Positions 7,684 to 17,606 are shown, numbered from the stretch's first letter. The stretch is 64,000 nt of DNA from an uncultured Paraprevotella sp. (GCA_900548345.1 URKA01000013.1:6075-70074), one strand, 5' to 3'. Notes: generated by a model not told the origin, from the sequence alone. Made by a program: numbers and translations.

Positions 7684-9105
7684 TCAATGATTATTAACCG
7701 TATTTAAGACCTCTTCGTATATTTCCACTTTATATTTATCACGCAAGCGACGTACAAAATCCGACTCACATGCCGTCTGGTAATCGGAAATCACTTCGCC
7801 ACGCACATCCGTCCACACCTGCGGTTTCTTCAATTTTTTACCGTAAACCGCCATATGAGGGAACAGTTTCATTGGTTCGGGCTTCTTCTCCTTGAATACA
7901 AGATAATCTACAAAAGCATTATCCCCCTTCTTGAACAAACCTTTCTCAACCCTAATCTGCTGTACGGAATCACGATTGTATGAATGACGCAACGTATCAA
8001 TCCATTCCTTTTCATCTACATCCTTAAGCAACCGACGCACGCTGCGTGCCAATGTATCGTTCTTACAATGGTACACTACTCCTTTATAGCGGGGAGCGTC
8101 CCACTTGTAATCCGACTTATGGGATTTGAAATAGTTCTGCAATCCCACTTCATCCTTGGCTGCCTTTTCCCAGACTTCCCGATTACTGATTTCATACAGC
8201 AACAGTCCGTCGTGATATTCCTGAATAAGGAACTTCAAGTTCATGTCCTTGGCACATAGTTCCTGCGTCTTTTGCGCCATCACATCTTCTACCGTCATTT
8301 TACCCTCAGAAGCCTTTGCAAGAGAATCAACTGTCAAAGCCGCCACACGGTCTTTCAACCCGCGCTGTTCAAGGAACTTACGTATCTGACCGCTCAACTG
8401 CTCATACGGCTCCAAATCTTTCCGGTCTTTCATCAGGATAATGTGATAGCCGAACGGCGACAATACAGGCTGGGACATCTCGCCTTTCTGCAGGGCAAAA
8501 GCCGCATTCTCAAACTCTTTCACGGTCTGCCCGCGGGAAACCCATCCCAAAGCACCGCCACGCGAACCAGAACCCTTGTCTTCAGAATACTGGCGGGCAA
8601 GAGCCTCAAAATCACCACCGCCCTGCAATACATTATAGATTGAATCTATACGGACCTTCGCCGCAGCCTGAACATCCGAAGAGGCTTGCTGGGGAAGCAT
8701 TATCATGATATGAGCGGGCGATATCAGTCCGTCAGGACCGATATTTGCCTTCATCTGCTCATAATACCTCTTTATTTCAGCCTCCTCGGCTTCTTCCGTA
8801 ACAAAATACGGACGAATCTGCTGGTCGCGATACACCGCAAACTCCTTCCGGAAAGAAGATAATGTGTCATAACGCGCATCCAACGCAGCTTCAACCTTCA
8901 ACTTATAATTGACGAAAAGGTCCACATATTCGGAAACATCTTTCTTGTCAACCACATTCTCGCCGTTATTCTTATTGAAGTTGTATTCAAACTCCGAACG
9001 TGTCACAGGTTTACCGTTTATCTTCATCACCACAGGGTCTGCCTGTTGGCCCATAACAGCCCAACATGCACACAGCGAACAACAAAACGACAGTATTCTT
9101 TTCAT
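7684..9105 (-). CDS. Periplasmic parvulin-type peptidyl-prolyl isomerase
   Basis: A 473-residue exported folding factor. The N-terminus (MKRILSFCCSLCACWAVMGQ) is a signal peptide, possibly a lipoprotein signal given its cysteines. An N-domain follows, then a single clear parvulin domain at about residues 125-230 (AHIMIMLP ... GGALGWVSRG ... FGYHIILMKDRK). The C-terminal half is helical and charged and has no family I can name. The ATG at 9105 is chosen over the one at 9144 because the latter would overlap guaB and add a non-signal stretch; at 9105 it follows the guaB stop by 7 bases. It is probably co-transcribed from the guaB promoter. Confidence 0.88.
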   Translation of the reverse strand: MKRILSFCCSLCACWAVMGQQADPVVMKINGKPVTRSEFEYNFNKNNGENVVDKKDVSEYVDLFVNYKLKVEAALDARYDTLSSFRKEFAVYRDQQIRPYFVTEEAEEAEIKRYYEQMKANIGPDGLISPAHIMIMLPQQASSDVQAAAKVRIDSIYNVLQGGGDFEALARQYSEDKGSGSRGGALGWVSRGQTVKEFENAAFALQKGEMSQPVLSPFGYHIILMKDRKDLEPYEQLSGQIRKFLEQRGLKDRVAALTVDSLAKASEGKMTVEDVMAQKTQELCAKDMNLKFLIQEYHDGLLLYEISNREVWEKAAKDEVGLQNYFKSHKSDYKWDAPRYKGVVYHCKNDTLARSVRRLLKDVDEKEWIDTLRHSYNRDSVQQIRVEKGLFKKGDNAFVDYLVFKEKKPEPMKLFPHMAVYGKKLKKPQVWTDVRGEVISDYQTACESDFVRRLRDKYKVEIYEEVLNTVNNH

Positions 9106-9112
9106 GACATTA

Positions 9113-10591
9113 TTATTCTGGACGACTATAATTGGGGGCCTCACTCGTAATAGTCACATCATGGGGATGGCTCTCAAGCACACCGGCATTCGTGATTCTT
9201 ACGAACTTCGCATCATGCAACGCTTCAATGGTATTCGCTCCGCAATATCCCATACCGGAACGCAAGCCACCGATTAGCTGGAAAATGACTTCCTGCACGG
9301 TACCTTTGTAAGGCACACGACCGGCAATACCTTCCGGAACCAGTTTCTTCACATCACTCACAGAAGCCTGGAAGTAACGGTCTTTCGAGCCGCATTCCAT
9401 GGCTTCGAGCGAGCCCATTCCGCGATAAGACTTAAACTTACGCCCGTTGAAGATAATCGTGTCGCCCGGAGATTCTTCCGTTCCGGCCACCAAAGAACCG
9501 ATCATCACACAATATCCTCCGGCCGCCAATGCCTTTACCACATCACCCGAATATCTCAAGCCGCCATCAGCAATCAAAGGAACGCCCGTACCTTTCAACG
9601 CACAAGCCACATCGTACACCGCCGACAACTGCGGAACACCCACACCTGCCACCACACGGGTCGTACAGATAGAACCCGGACCGATACCTACCTTGATACC
9701 GTCCGCTCCGGCCTCCACCAACATCTTGGCTGCAGCACCTGTCGCCACATTACCCACCACGATATCGACATTGGGGAATTCGGCTTTGGCTGCTTTCAGT
9801 TTCTCAATTACATATTTGGAATGACCGTGTGCCGTATCAATCACTATCGCATCCGCACCGGCCTCTACCAACGCACGCATACGCTCCAGCGTATCCCCGG
9901 TCACACCGACACCTGCAGCCACACGCAAACGCCCTTTCTCGTCCTTGCAGGCCATAGGTTTATCCTTAGCTTTTGTAATATCCTTATAGGTTATCAACCC
10001 TACAAGCTTTCCGTCCTTGTCTACTACGGGAAGTTTCTCTATCTTGTTTTCCTGCAGGATTTTCGCAGCGGCGATAAGGTCTGTCTGCAAATGGGTCGTA
10101 ACCAGATTATCCGATGTCATGACCTCATCTATCTTCCGCTCCGGATTCTGTTCAAAACGCAAATCACGATTGGTGACGATTCCCACCAGCCTGTTCTCGT
10201 CATCCACAACCGGAATTCCACCGATATGGTATTCGCTCATTATATTCAGCGCATCCATTACAGTGCGTCCCCTTTTGATGGTCACGGGGTCATAAATCAT
10301 ACCGTTTTCGGCACGCTTGACAATAGCAACCTGACGTGCCTGCTCTTCAATCGACATATTCTTATGAATCACGCCGATACCTCCTTCACGCGCAATGGCA
10401 ATAGCCATCGGGGCCTCAGTCACCGTATCCATGGCTGCAGTTACAAAAGGTATCTTCAGCTCAATGTGACGAGAAAATTTGGTGGTCAACTCTACCGTAC
10501 GCGGCAATACTTCTGAATAAGCCGGGACTAACAAAACGTCATCGTAAGTTAATCCGTCCATTACAATTTTATCTGCAATAAATGATGACAT
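9113..10591 (-). CDS. guaB: Inosine-5'-monophosphate dehydrogenase
   Basis: Catalyses the NAD-dependent oxidation of IMP to XMP, the committed step of guanine nucleotide synthesis. The 492-residue product has the TIM-barrel start (LTYDDVLLVPAYSEV), two inserted CBS domains at about residues 95-215, the catalytic cysteine loop GPGSICTTR near residue 304, and the flap and tail regions of the usual length. It heads a minus-strand gene string that continues with two parvulins, the OstA-like protein, a small membrane protein and mutL. A -7 box lies 22 bases upstream of the ATG. Confidence 0.97.
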   Translation of the reverse strand: MSSFIADKIVMDGLTYDDVLLVPAYSEVLPRTVELTTKFSRHIELKIPFVTAAMDTVTEAPMAIAIAREGGIGVIHKNMSIEEQARQVAIVKRAENGMIYDPVTIKRGRTVMDALNIMSEYHIGGIPVVDDENRLVGIVTNRDLRFEQNPERKIDEVMTSDNLVTTHLQTDLIAAAKILQENKIEKLPVVDKDGKLVGLITYKDITKAKDKPMACKDEKGRLRVAAGVGVTGDTLERMRALVEAGADAIVIDTAHGHSKYVIEKLKAAKAEFPNVDIVVGNVATGAAAKMLVEAGADGIKVGIGPGSICTTRVVAGVGVPQLSAVYDVACALKGTGVPLIADGGLRYSGDVVKALAAGGYCVMIGSLVAGTEESPGDTIIFNGRKFKSYRGMGSLEAMECGSKDRYFQASVSDVKKLVPEGIAGRVPYKGTVQEVIFQLIGGLRSGMGYCGANTIEALHDAKFVRITNAGVLESHPHDVTITSEAPNYSRPE

Positions 10592-10612
10592 AGACTTTTA
10601 ATTTATTGCATG

Positions 10613-10620
10613 CAAATATA
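10613..10620 (-). promoter_or_regulatory. Probable -7 promoter box of guaB
   Basis: TATATTTG on the minus strand matches the Bacteroides -7 consensus and lies 22 bases from the guaB ATG. I see no TTTG at the right spacing upstream, so only half the promoter is supported. Confidence 0.45.
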
Positions 10621-10677
10621 CGCATTTTTATTGAAACTGCGTATATTTTTGGCTTTTTTCGCTAAAAAAGGTGCTAT

Positions 10678-10725
10678 GGAAAAGTCGACCGGTCCGTCAT
10701 CGGATACGGACCGGTCGACTTTTCC
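10678..10725 (-). terminator. Perfect 19-bp hairpin after recQ
   Basis: The arms 10678-10696 and 10707-10725 are exact inverted copies with a 10-base loop, centred about 106 bases past the recQ stop and upstream of the guaB promoter. No T run directly follows on either strand, although a six-T stretch lies about ten bases past the stem on the minus strand. It probably ends recQ transcription, but could also be a structural repeat. Confidence 0.6.
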
Positions 10726-10807
10726 GGCTCTTCCTTGCGGTTTCGCCCCCCGGAAGCTACTCTGTCATATACGCACGAAACACTTTTGTTTCTCCTATAT
10801 GCTCTCC

Positions 10808-12985
10808 TCAATTGGCCATTTCCGAAAGGAACTTAATGCGTACAAGACGGATTTCCTCTTCGGTATATTCATCGCCCAATTCATCCATGGCATCATCTAT
10901 ACTGTCCGTCTCCGACTCCCGGAAATACTCGTAAATATCTTGCAAGTGGTCTTCATCCATCACTTCGTTCAGGAAATAATCGATATTCAGCTTTGTGCCG
11001 GAATAGACAATTGTTTCTATCTGCTCCAACAACTCTTCAAACTCAATACCTTTCGAGGACGCGATGTCATCGAGCGCCACCCGCCGGTCGATACTCTCGA
11101 TAATGCTCACTTTCGACTTGGACTTGTTAGCCACCGTACGGACACGTAAATCTTCCGGCCGCTCGATTTCATACTCCTCGCAATACTGCTTAATCAGTTC
11201 ACAGAATGCCGTACCGTAGCGTTTGGCCTTTCCGGCACCTACACCTGGGATATTCTGCAATTCTTCGGTATTGATGGGATAAACCGTTGCCATTGCCTCA
11301 AGCGAAGGGTCTTGGAATATGACATAAGGCGGAAGATTCAACTGTTTGGACATTTTTCTCCTTAAGTCTTTAAGCATATTGAACAGACCGGGGTCGGTCA
11401 CACTCGGACCTCCCGAACTGAGTTCCGCTTCATCGTCATCATCAAATTCATTATCTTCCGTAATCATAAATGAAGTCGGTTTCTGCATAAACTTGCACCC
11501 CTTACTTGTCAGCTTCAGAATGCCATAGTTTTCTATTTCCTTCTCAATATAACCGGCAATCAGTGCCTGTCGGATAACGGCATTCCAGAACTTCTCCCTG
11601 AATTCGTCACCGCACCCGAAACAATCCAAGTTCTCGTGTTTATGTGCCAACACTTCCCCGGTTTCATTGCCTTCAAGGATATCAATAATGTAATCCCCTT
11701 TGAATTTTTCTTTCACCGCACGCACCACTTCCAGCATGACCTGCAATTGTCCGCCTGCTTCCACCTTCTTTTTGGGATGCAGGCAGTTGTCGCAGTTTCC
11801 ACAATTCTCAGGTTGATAGTCTTCACCAAAGTAATGCAGCAAGAATTTGCGCCTGCATACTGATGACTCGGCATAGGCAGCCGTTTCGGAAAGCAACTGG
11901 CGGCCGATATCCTGCTCTGCGACAGGCTTCCCTTCCATAAATTTCTCCAGCTTCTGAAGGTCCTTATAAGTATAATAGGTGATACACAGACCTTCCCCAC
12001 CGTCACGTCCGGCACGACCGGTTTCCTGATAATACCCCTCAAGACTCTTCGGAATATCATAATGAATCACAAAACGAACGTCGGGCTTGTCGATTCCCAT
12101 ACCGAAAGCTATCGTGGCCACAATTACGTCGATGCGTTCCATAATGAAATCATCTTGTGTCTGTGAGCGCACGGCTGACTCCATGCCGGCATGATAAGCC
12201 CTCGCATTTATCTTGTTGGCACGAAGTATCTCTGCCAGTTCCTCCACTTTCTTACGACTCAGACAGTATACGATTCCGCTCTTGCCCGGATGTTGTTTAA
12301 TGAATTTGATAATATCTTTATCTACATTCGCGGTCTTGTTCCGCACCTCATAGTACAAGTTCGGACGATTGAAAGAACTTTTAAATTCCCGGACATCCGT
12401 CATACCCAGATTCTTCTTGATATCTCCACGCACCTTATCCGTCGCAGTGGCGGTCAATGCAATTACGGGAGCTTTCCCTATTCGGTCTATAATGGGGCGT
12501 ATGCGACGGTATTCGGGACGGAAATCATGCCCCCATTCCGAGATACAATGTGCCTCATCCACAGCATAGAAAGAGATTTTGACTTGCTTGAGGAAATCCA
12601 CATTATCCTCCTTGTTCAAGGATTCAGGAGCCACATACAGCAATTTGGTCCTTCCCTTCAGGATGTCCGACTTCACCATTTCAATGGCCGACCGGTTCAG
12701 GGATGAGTTCAGAAAATGGGCCACACCGTCATCACCACATACCAGCCTTATGGCATCTACCTGATTTTTCATCAGTGCAATCAAGGGAGAAATCACAATG
12801 GCTGTTCCTTCCATCAGAAGGGAAGGAAGCTGGTAGCACAACGATTTTCCGCCACCTGTGGGCATGAGCACGAAAGTATCCTTGCCCGACAACACATTGC
12901 GTATGATGGCTTCCTGGTCGCCCTTAAACGTATCGAACCCAAAATAACGCTTAAGAGTCTTAGTCAAATTCTGCATGTCATCCAT
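10808..12985 (-). CDS. recQ: ATP-dependent DNA helicase RecQ
   Basis: A 3'-5' superfamily 2 helicase acting in recombination and repair of stalled forks. The 725-residue product shows Walker A TGGGKS at 43-48, DEAH near residue 142 (AVDEAHCISEWGHDFRPEY), helicase motifs V and VI (YYQETGRAGRDG), and a zinc-binding cysteine set near 380-402. A winged-helix RQC region and an HRDC domain at about 548-605 follow. A further acidic helical extension of about 100 residues follows HRDC, so the protein is longer than E. coli RecQ (about 610 residues), as in other Bacteroidales. The start at 12985 (MDDMQN) is preferred over 13012 because the promoter -7 box ends at 13039, giving a sensible leader. Confidence 0.95.
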   Translation of the reverse strand: MDDMQNLTKTLKRYFGFDTFKGDQEAIIRNVLSGKDTFVLMPTGGGKSLCYQLPSLLMEGTAIVISPLIALMKNQVDAIRLVCGDDGVAHFLNSSLNRSAIEMVKSDILKGRTKLLYVAPESLNKEDNVDFLKQVKISFYAVDEAHCISEWGHDFRPEYRRIRPIIDRIGKAPVIALTATATDKVRGDIKKNLGMTDVREFKSSFNRPNLYYEVRNKTANVDKDIIKFIKQHPGKSGIVYCLSRKKVEELAEILRANKINARAYHAGMESAVRSQTQDDFIMERIDVIVATIAFGMGIDKPDVRFVIHYDIPKSLEGYYQETGRAGRDGGEGLCITYYTYKDLQKLEKFMEGKPVAEQDIGRQLLSETAAYAESSVCRRKFLLHYFGEDYQPENCGNCDNCLHPKKKVEAGGQLQVMLEVVRAVKEKFKGDYIIDILEGNETGEVLAHKHENLDCFGCGDEFREKFWNAVIRQALIAGYIEKEIENYGILKLTSKGCKFMQKPTSFMITEDNEFDDDDEAELSSGGPSVTDPGLFNMLKDLRRKMSKQLNLPPYVIFQDPSLEAMATVYPINTEELQNIPGVGAGKAKRYGTAFCELIKQYCEEYEIERPEDLRVRTVANKSKSKVSIIESIDRRVALDDIASSKGIEFEELLEQIETIVYSGTKLNIDYFLNEVMDEDHLQDIYEYFRESETDSIDDAMDELGDEYTEEEIRLVRIKFLSEMAN

Positions 12986-13038
12986 AAAAAAATAGTTTCT
13001 CGATAAATTCAATTCAAAGTCAACATCCTTGCTTCTAA

Positions 13039-13071
13039 CAAAGTTATAAACAAATAACGGATATTTGCAAA
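13039..13071 (-). promoter_or_regulatory. Bacteroides-type promoter of recQ
   Basis: On the minus strand TTTG (13071-13068) and TAACTTTG (13046-13039) are 21 bases apart. This suggests recQ has its own promoter although it follows clpX on the same strand. Confidence 0.65.
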
Positions 13072-13121
13072 TTATCGGGAAACTATTTTTCTATCTTTTC
13101 AACTTTTTTTCCTGACAAAGC

Positions 13122-14351
13122 CTAATTCTCCTTCATTTCGGACAAATTGGCCTTTTCAAGTTGCTTTTTCGCATAATCCAGCGACACGTTAAACTTCTTC
13201 ACCTTACGTGAAGGAACCTCATACATGGCGTCCATCATGACTGTTTCCATTATCGAGCGCAAGCCACGCGCGCCGAGTTTATATTCCACCGCTTTGTCTA
13301 CGATATACTCCAGCACTTCATCATCGAATGTGAGTGTAATACCGTCCATCTCAAACAGTTTGATCTGTTGTTTCACGATAGAGTTCTTTGGTTCTGTCAG
13401 GATATTACGCAATGCCGTACGGTCCAGCGGGTTCAAGTAGGTCAGCACCGGAAGCCGGCCGATAATCTCAGGAATCAGCCCGAACGACTTCAAATCCTGC
13501 GGAAGGATGTATTTCATCAGATTCGACTTGTCTACCTTCTGCAGGTTCTGTACTGAATTATAGCCTACCACATGCGTATTCATGCGCTGGGCTATCTTCT
13601 TCTCTATGCCGTCAAACGCGCCACCGCAAATAAAGAGTATATTCCTGGTATCCACATGGATATAATCCTGATCGGGATGCTTCCGTCCACCTTTTGGCGG
13701 AACATTCACCACAGAACCCTCCAACAGTTTCAGCAATCCTTGTTGCACGCCCTCTCCACTCACATCGCGTGTGATGGAAGGATTGTCGCTTTTACGGGCA
13801 ATCTTGTCAATCTCATCGATAAAGACGATTCCGCGTTGGGCTGCCTCCACATCATAATCGGCCACCTGCAGCAGACGTGACAAGATACTCTCCACATCCT
13901 CACCCACATATCCGGCTTCGGTAAAAACTGTAGCGTCGACAATAGTGAAAGGAACATGAAGCAATTTGGCAATCGTACGTGCCAGCAAAGTTTTTCCGGT
14001 ACCCGTACTTCCCACCATGACAATGTTCGACTTTTCTATCTCCACGCCGTCATCCTCAGTCTGCTGCGCCAGTCGTTTATAATGATTATAAACCGAAACG
14101 GCAAGATAACGTTTGGCATCATCCTGTCCGATGACATATTCATCCAGATAAGCCTTGATGTCTTTCGGTTTGGGAAGTTCCTTCAAGTCAAATCCCAGAC
14201 CTTCCGACTTTTTCGTCCCGGTTCCGAGATTCTCCTTGACTATCTGATAAGCCTGTTCCGCGCAATCGCTACAGATAAAACCGTTCATTCCGGTAATCAA
14301 CATCTTCACGTCACGTTCTCCGCGGCCGCAAAAAGAACAAACCTTCTTCAT
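13122..14351 (-). CDS. clpX: ATP-dependent Clp protease ATP-binding subunit ClpX
   Basis: A AAA+ unfoldase that feeds substrates to ClpP. The 409-residue product opens with the C4 zinc-binding domain (Cys5, Cys8, Cys27, Cys30), followed by Walker A GSTGTGKT near 114-121, the pore-loop motif GYVGED, Walker B FIDEIDKI, an IGF-type ClpP-docking loop region and the C-terminal small domain (GARGLRSIME). The ATG at 14351 directly follows the clpP stop at 14352, so the two are translationally linked. The length is normal. Confidence 0.97.
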   Translation of the reverse strand: MKKVCSFCGRGERDVKMLITGMNGFICSDCAEQAYQIVKENLGTGTKKSEGLGFDLKELPKPKDIKAYLDEYVIGQDDAKRYLAVSVYNHYKRLAQQTEDDGVEIEKSNIVMVGSTGTGKTLLARTIAKLLHVPFTIVDATVFTEAGYVGEDVESILSRLLQVADYDVEAAQRGIVFIDEIDKIARKSDNPSITRDVSGEGVQQGLLKLLEGSVVNVPPKGGRKHPDQDYIHVDTRNILFICGGAFDGIEKKIAQRMNTHVVGYNSVQNLQKVDKSNLMKYILPQDLKSFGLIPEIIGRLPVLTYLNPLDRTALRNILTEPKNSIVKQQIKLFEMDGITLTFDDEVLEYIVDKAVEYKLGARGLRSIMETVMMDAMYEVPSRKVKKFNVSLDYAKKQLEKANLSEMKEN

Positions 14352-15017
14352 TTATTTCTTACGGGTTAATACATTATCTATCATACCATAGTCTTTGGCT
14401 TCCTGCGCCGTCATCCAATAGTCGCGATCGGAGTCAGCCCACACCTTGTCAAAGTCGGTATGTGCATGGTCGGCTATGATGGTATAGAGTTCTTTCTTAA
14501 GTTTCTGGATTTCACGTGCCGTAATCTCAATGTCGGAGGCCTGCCCCTGTGCACCGCCCATCGGCTGATGTATCATGACACGGCTGTGTGTCAGCGCCGC
14601 ACGCTTCCCTTCAGCCCCGGCCACAAGTAACACGGCTGCCATGGACGCGGCCATTCCGGTACAGATGGTAGCCACCGGACTGCTGATAAACTGCATCGTG
14701 TCATATATGCCCAAACCGGCATAGACCGATCCGCCCGGCGAATTGATATAAATCGAGATATCCTTGCCTGGGTCTACCGAGTCAAGATAAAGCAACTGAG
14801 CCTGCAGGGTATTGGCCGTATAATCATCGATTTGCGTACCGAGGAAGATAATACGGTCCATCATCAGACGCGAGAACACATCCATCTGTGTCACGTTTAA
14901 CTGACGTTCCTCAAGAATATAAGGGTTCAGATACTGTCCCTGCATGCTCATCACATCATCCAACACCTGACTGTTCATACCCAGATGTCCGACTGCATAT
15001 TTTCTAAAGTCATTCAT
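14352..15017 (-). CDS. clpP: ATP-dependent Clp protease proteolytic subunit ClpP
   Basis: Serine peptidase that forms the tetradecameric barrel used by ClpX. The 221-residue product has the catalytic serine in GMAASMAA near residue 121, the histidine in MIHQPMGGAQGQA near 147, and the aspartate in the DRDYWM region near 200. The N-terminal part is slightly longer than in E. coli and may be processed. It lies between tig (126 bases upstream) and clpX (no gap), the widespread tig-clpP-clpX order. Confidence 0.97.
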   Translation of the reverse strand: MNDFRKYAVGHLGMNSQVLDDVMSMQGQYLNPYILEERQLNVTQMDVFSRLMMDRIIFLGTQIDDYTANTLQAQLLYLDSVDPGKDISIYINSPGGSVYAGLGIYDTMQFISSPVATICTGMAASMAAVLLVAGAEGKRAALTHSRVMIHQPMGGAQGQASDIEITAREIQKLKKELYTIIADHAHTDFDKVWADSDRDYWMTAQEAKDYGMIDNVLTRKK

Positions 15018-15043
15018 TGTCTTCTTTTTCCTTTATGAACAAA

Positions 15044-15104
15044 GAAGGAAACTCCGGAACCATACTTCCGCCATACTCGCGAAATCAGTTCGGGGGTTTC
15101 CTTC
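15044..15104 (-). terminator. Hairpin between tig and clpP
   Basis: The arms 15044-15060 and 15088-15104 (17 bases, two mismatches) pair across a 27-base loop just after the tig stop. With no strong T run directly after the stem, it may be an attenuator or an mRNA processing or stability element that sets the tig to clpPX ratio. This is inference. Confidence 0.5.
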
Positions 15105-15143
15105 CCTATGTCTGTTATAATATTATATCAATATCCGCGGGTA

Positions 15144-16499
15144 TCAGGCGAACATTTTGTTGAAGTCTTCCACGCTGACGGACTTTCTGTTCAGTTTCAC
15201 CACATTCTTCAGCTCAACGGACAGTTTGCCATCCAGACTGCGTGACACAAGATTCTCCACCTGTTCCTGCTTTTTCATCATCTCGTTGGCATAGTTCTCA
15301 AGAAGTTCTTCAGGCACGTTAATCATGCCATACTGTGCAAACTGAATCTTGGTGATATTCTTCGCAGTGGCCATAAGGTCTTCTTTCTCTACCTTTATAT
15401 TATAGGTTTTCACCAGTTGTTCCTTAATCAGATGCCATGTCAGTTCCTCGATACTCTTGTCGTAGTTCTCCTCCACAAACTTCTCACCCTTTTCAGGATT
15501 GCTTACGCGCATGAAGCGTTTCAGGAAGGCATCGGGATATTCCAGTTTGCCCACTTTATTCATCAGATAGCTACGCACATCAAGGATGAACTTATAATCG
15601 CTGTCGGCACCGAACTGTGTGGTCAACACTTCACGAATCTTGGCACGGAACTCCTCTTCGCTCTTCACGGCATCCTTGCCGAATACCTGATCGAACAGTT
15701 CCTGGTTCAGCTCAGCCTCCTTGAAACGGGTGATTTCCTGTACCTGGAAACTGAAATCCGAAGTCATGGCCGGCACAGCTTCCTTGTCCATTTTCAGCAA
15801 TGAAGCGATTTCCGTCTCATGTCCGTCGTATGCCTTGTTCGGATTGAACACCAGCACATCATTCACCTTGCAGCCGGCAAAGATGGCTTTCTGCTCATCG
15901 TTCTTCATATAGTCGGGCAGCATCACGGCACCTTCCACCTGTACGCCACCTTCTTTCGTATTACCGTTCTCATCCAGTTCGGCCAACAATCCCTTCACCA
16001 TGTCCTTGGGCTCGTAAGCATCCACTTTCTCATAGCTTCCGGCACGCTGGGCGTACATGTTCACCTGTCCGTCCACCATTTTGTCGTCCACCTCGATGTC
16101 ATAGTAATCGATGGTGTCATCACCGTTCAGTTCTGCCTTGAACTCAGGTGCCAGTGCGATGTCGAAAGCAAAAGAGAACTCCTCCATTGTATCGAAATCT
16201 ATATTCTGCTGACGGTCCTCGCTCGGCAGGGGTTCGCCCAGGACATTCAGGTTATTTTCCTTGATATAGCCGTAGAGCTTCTCACCCAACAGTTTGTTGA
16301 CTTCTTCGGCTGTGATTTCCTTGCCGAAACGTTTTTTCAACAATCCCATAGGCACCTGCCCCGGACGGAATCCCGGCAGGTTGGCTTTCTTGCGGTAGTT
16401 CTTCAACGCAGCCTCGACCTTGTCGGCATAATCGGCTTTTTCCAAGTTTATCGTGAGCACGGCACTCACCTTGTCAATGTTTTCTAATGAAATATTCAT
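15144..16499 (-). CDS. tig: Trigger factor
   Basis: A ribosome-associated chaperone for nascent chains. The 451-residue product carries the ribosome-docking signature GFRPG at 43-47 within the N-terminal domain. The middle segment is divergent and lacks an obvious FKBP active-site pattern, as is common for Bacteroidetes trigger factors, so prolyl isomerase activity should not be assumed. The C-terminal half is helical (chaperone arms). It starts the tig-clpP-clpX series and has a clear promoter upstream. Confidence 0.93.
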   Translation of the reverse strand: MNISLENIDKVSAVLTINLEKADYADKVEAALKNYRKKANLPGFRPGQVPMGLLKKRFGKEITAEEVNKLLGEKLYGYIKENNLNVLGEPLPSEDRQQNIDFDTMEEFSFAFDIALAPEFKAELNGDDTIDYYDIEVDDKMVDGQVNMYAQRAGSYEKVDAYEPKDMVKGLLAELDENGNTKEGGVQVEGAVMLPDYMKNDEQKAIFAGCKVNDVLVFNPNKAYDGHETEIASLLKMDKEAVPAMTSDFSFQVQEITRFKEAELNQELFDQVFGKDAVKSEEEFRAKIREVLTTQFGADSDYKFILDVRSYLMNKVGKLEYPDAFLKRFMRVSNPEKGEKFVEENYDKSIEELTWHLIKEQLVKTYNIKVEKEDLMATAKNITKIQFAQYGMINVPEELLENYANEMMKKQEQVENLVSRSLDGKLSVELKNVVKLNRKSVSVEDFNKMFA

Positions 16500-16565
16500 T
16501 TTGAAGTGTTGTTATTTATATATGATTATTATTATTTCCTTATTATGTCTTGGACAAAGAGTGTG

Positions 16566-16597
16566 CAAAAGTAATGCTTATCTTTCAAAAAATCAAA
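16566..16597 (-). promoter_or_regulatory. Consensus Bacteroides promoter of tig-clpPX
   Basis: On the minus strand TTTG (16597-16594) and TACTTTTG (16573-16566) are exactly 20 bases apart, about 67 bases from the tig ATG. Confidence 0.75.
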
Positions 16598-16695
16598 AAT
16601 GAAGAGCAAAAAACGCGTTTTTCACCCTCAAACGCCTTCCCCGACCGACAAATGAGCGGATTTCGCCCTGCACGTCAAACCGACAACGGGAAGTG

Positions 16696-17505
16696 TCAGC
16701 CCTCCTGCATGCTCTTCTCCTCATCGATTTTCTGGAAATCCTTCAGACGGAGCACAAAACTGTTGGTCAGATACTTATCTCTCACCACCTCATTCTCGGA
16801 AAGCTCTTTCGGCGAACCTTGGAACAGAATCTGCCCCTCGAAAAGCAGATAAGCCCGGTCGGTGATACAGAGTGTCTCTTCCACGTTGTGGTCGGTAATC
16901 AGCACGCCGATATTGCGTTTCTTCAGTTTCCACACGATATACTGAATATCTTCCACGGCAATGGGGTCCACACCGGCAAACGGCTCGTCCAACATGATGA
17001 ATTTGGGGTCGATGGCCAGACAGCGCGCGATTTCGGTACGCCGCCGCTCTCCACCCGACAGGCGGTCGCCCATATTCTTGCGCACCTTCTGCAAACGGAA
17101 CTCGGCCAGCAGGCTCTCCAGCTTCTCCCTCTGATATTCTTTGGGTTTGCCTGTCATCTCCAGCACGGATGCGATATTGTCCTCCACACTCATTTTTCTG
17201 AACACCGATGCCTCCTGCGCCAAATATCCGATGCCGTTGCGCGCACGCTTATACACCGGATAGTCGGTGATTTCAAGGTCACCGATAAAGATACGCCCGG
17301 CATTCGGCACCACCAGTCCGGTTGTCATGTAGAAAGAAGTGGTCTTGCCGGCCCCGTTAGGTCCGAGCAGTCCCACAATTTCTCCCTGCCTGACGTCGAA
17401 CGACACATCGTTGACCACCGTACGTTTACCGTAGGTCTTCACCAAACCTTCCGTGCGGAGCACCAACCCTGTGTTTTCTGCATCTTGAGCAAGAACTTCT
17501 GCCAT
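16696..17505 (-). CDS. lptB: LPS export ABC transporter ATP-binding protein LptB
   Basis: The cytoplasmic ATPase that powers extraction of lipopolysaccharide from the inner membrane with LptF/G. The 269-residue product has Walker A GPNGAGKT at 48-55, the signature LSGGERRRTEIARCLA, Walker B FIMLDEPFAGVDP and the switch histidine in LITDHNVEET. The LptB-specific phrasing (GIGYLAQEASVFRKMSVEDNI) is very clear. The open frame continues upstream to 17649, but the family N-terminus begins at the ATG at 17505, and the longer frame would overlap divergent mlaE. Its Lpt partners are not adjacent; lptC lies at 51110 in this window. Confidence 0.95.
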   Translation of the reverse strand: MAEVLAQDAENTGLVLRTEGLVKTYGKRTVVNDVSFDVRQGEIVGLLGPNGAGKTTSFYMTTGLVVPNAGRIFIGDLEITDYPVYKRARNGIGYLAQEASVFRKMSVEDNIASVLEMTGKPKEYQREKLESLLAEFRLQKVRKNMGDRLSGGERRRTEIARCLAIDPKFIMLDEPFAGVDPIAVEDIQYIVWKLKKRNIGVLITDHNVEETLCITDRAYLLFEGQILFQGSPKELSENEVVRDKYLTNSFVLRLKDFQKIDEEKSMQEG

Positions 17506-17606
17506 AGTTTTCTGAATTTGTGCACAAAAATACGAAAATAGTATTAAAAAAGCTCCCCTACGGCAAAACAAAATCTGCCGACAAGAGTTTTTTAGCGGAT
17601 TTTCAT

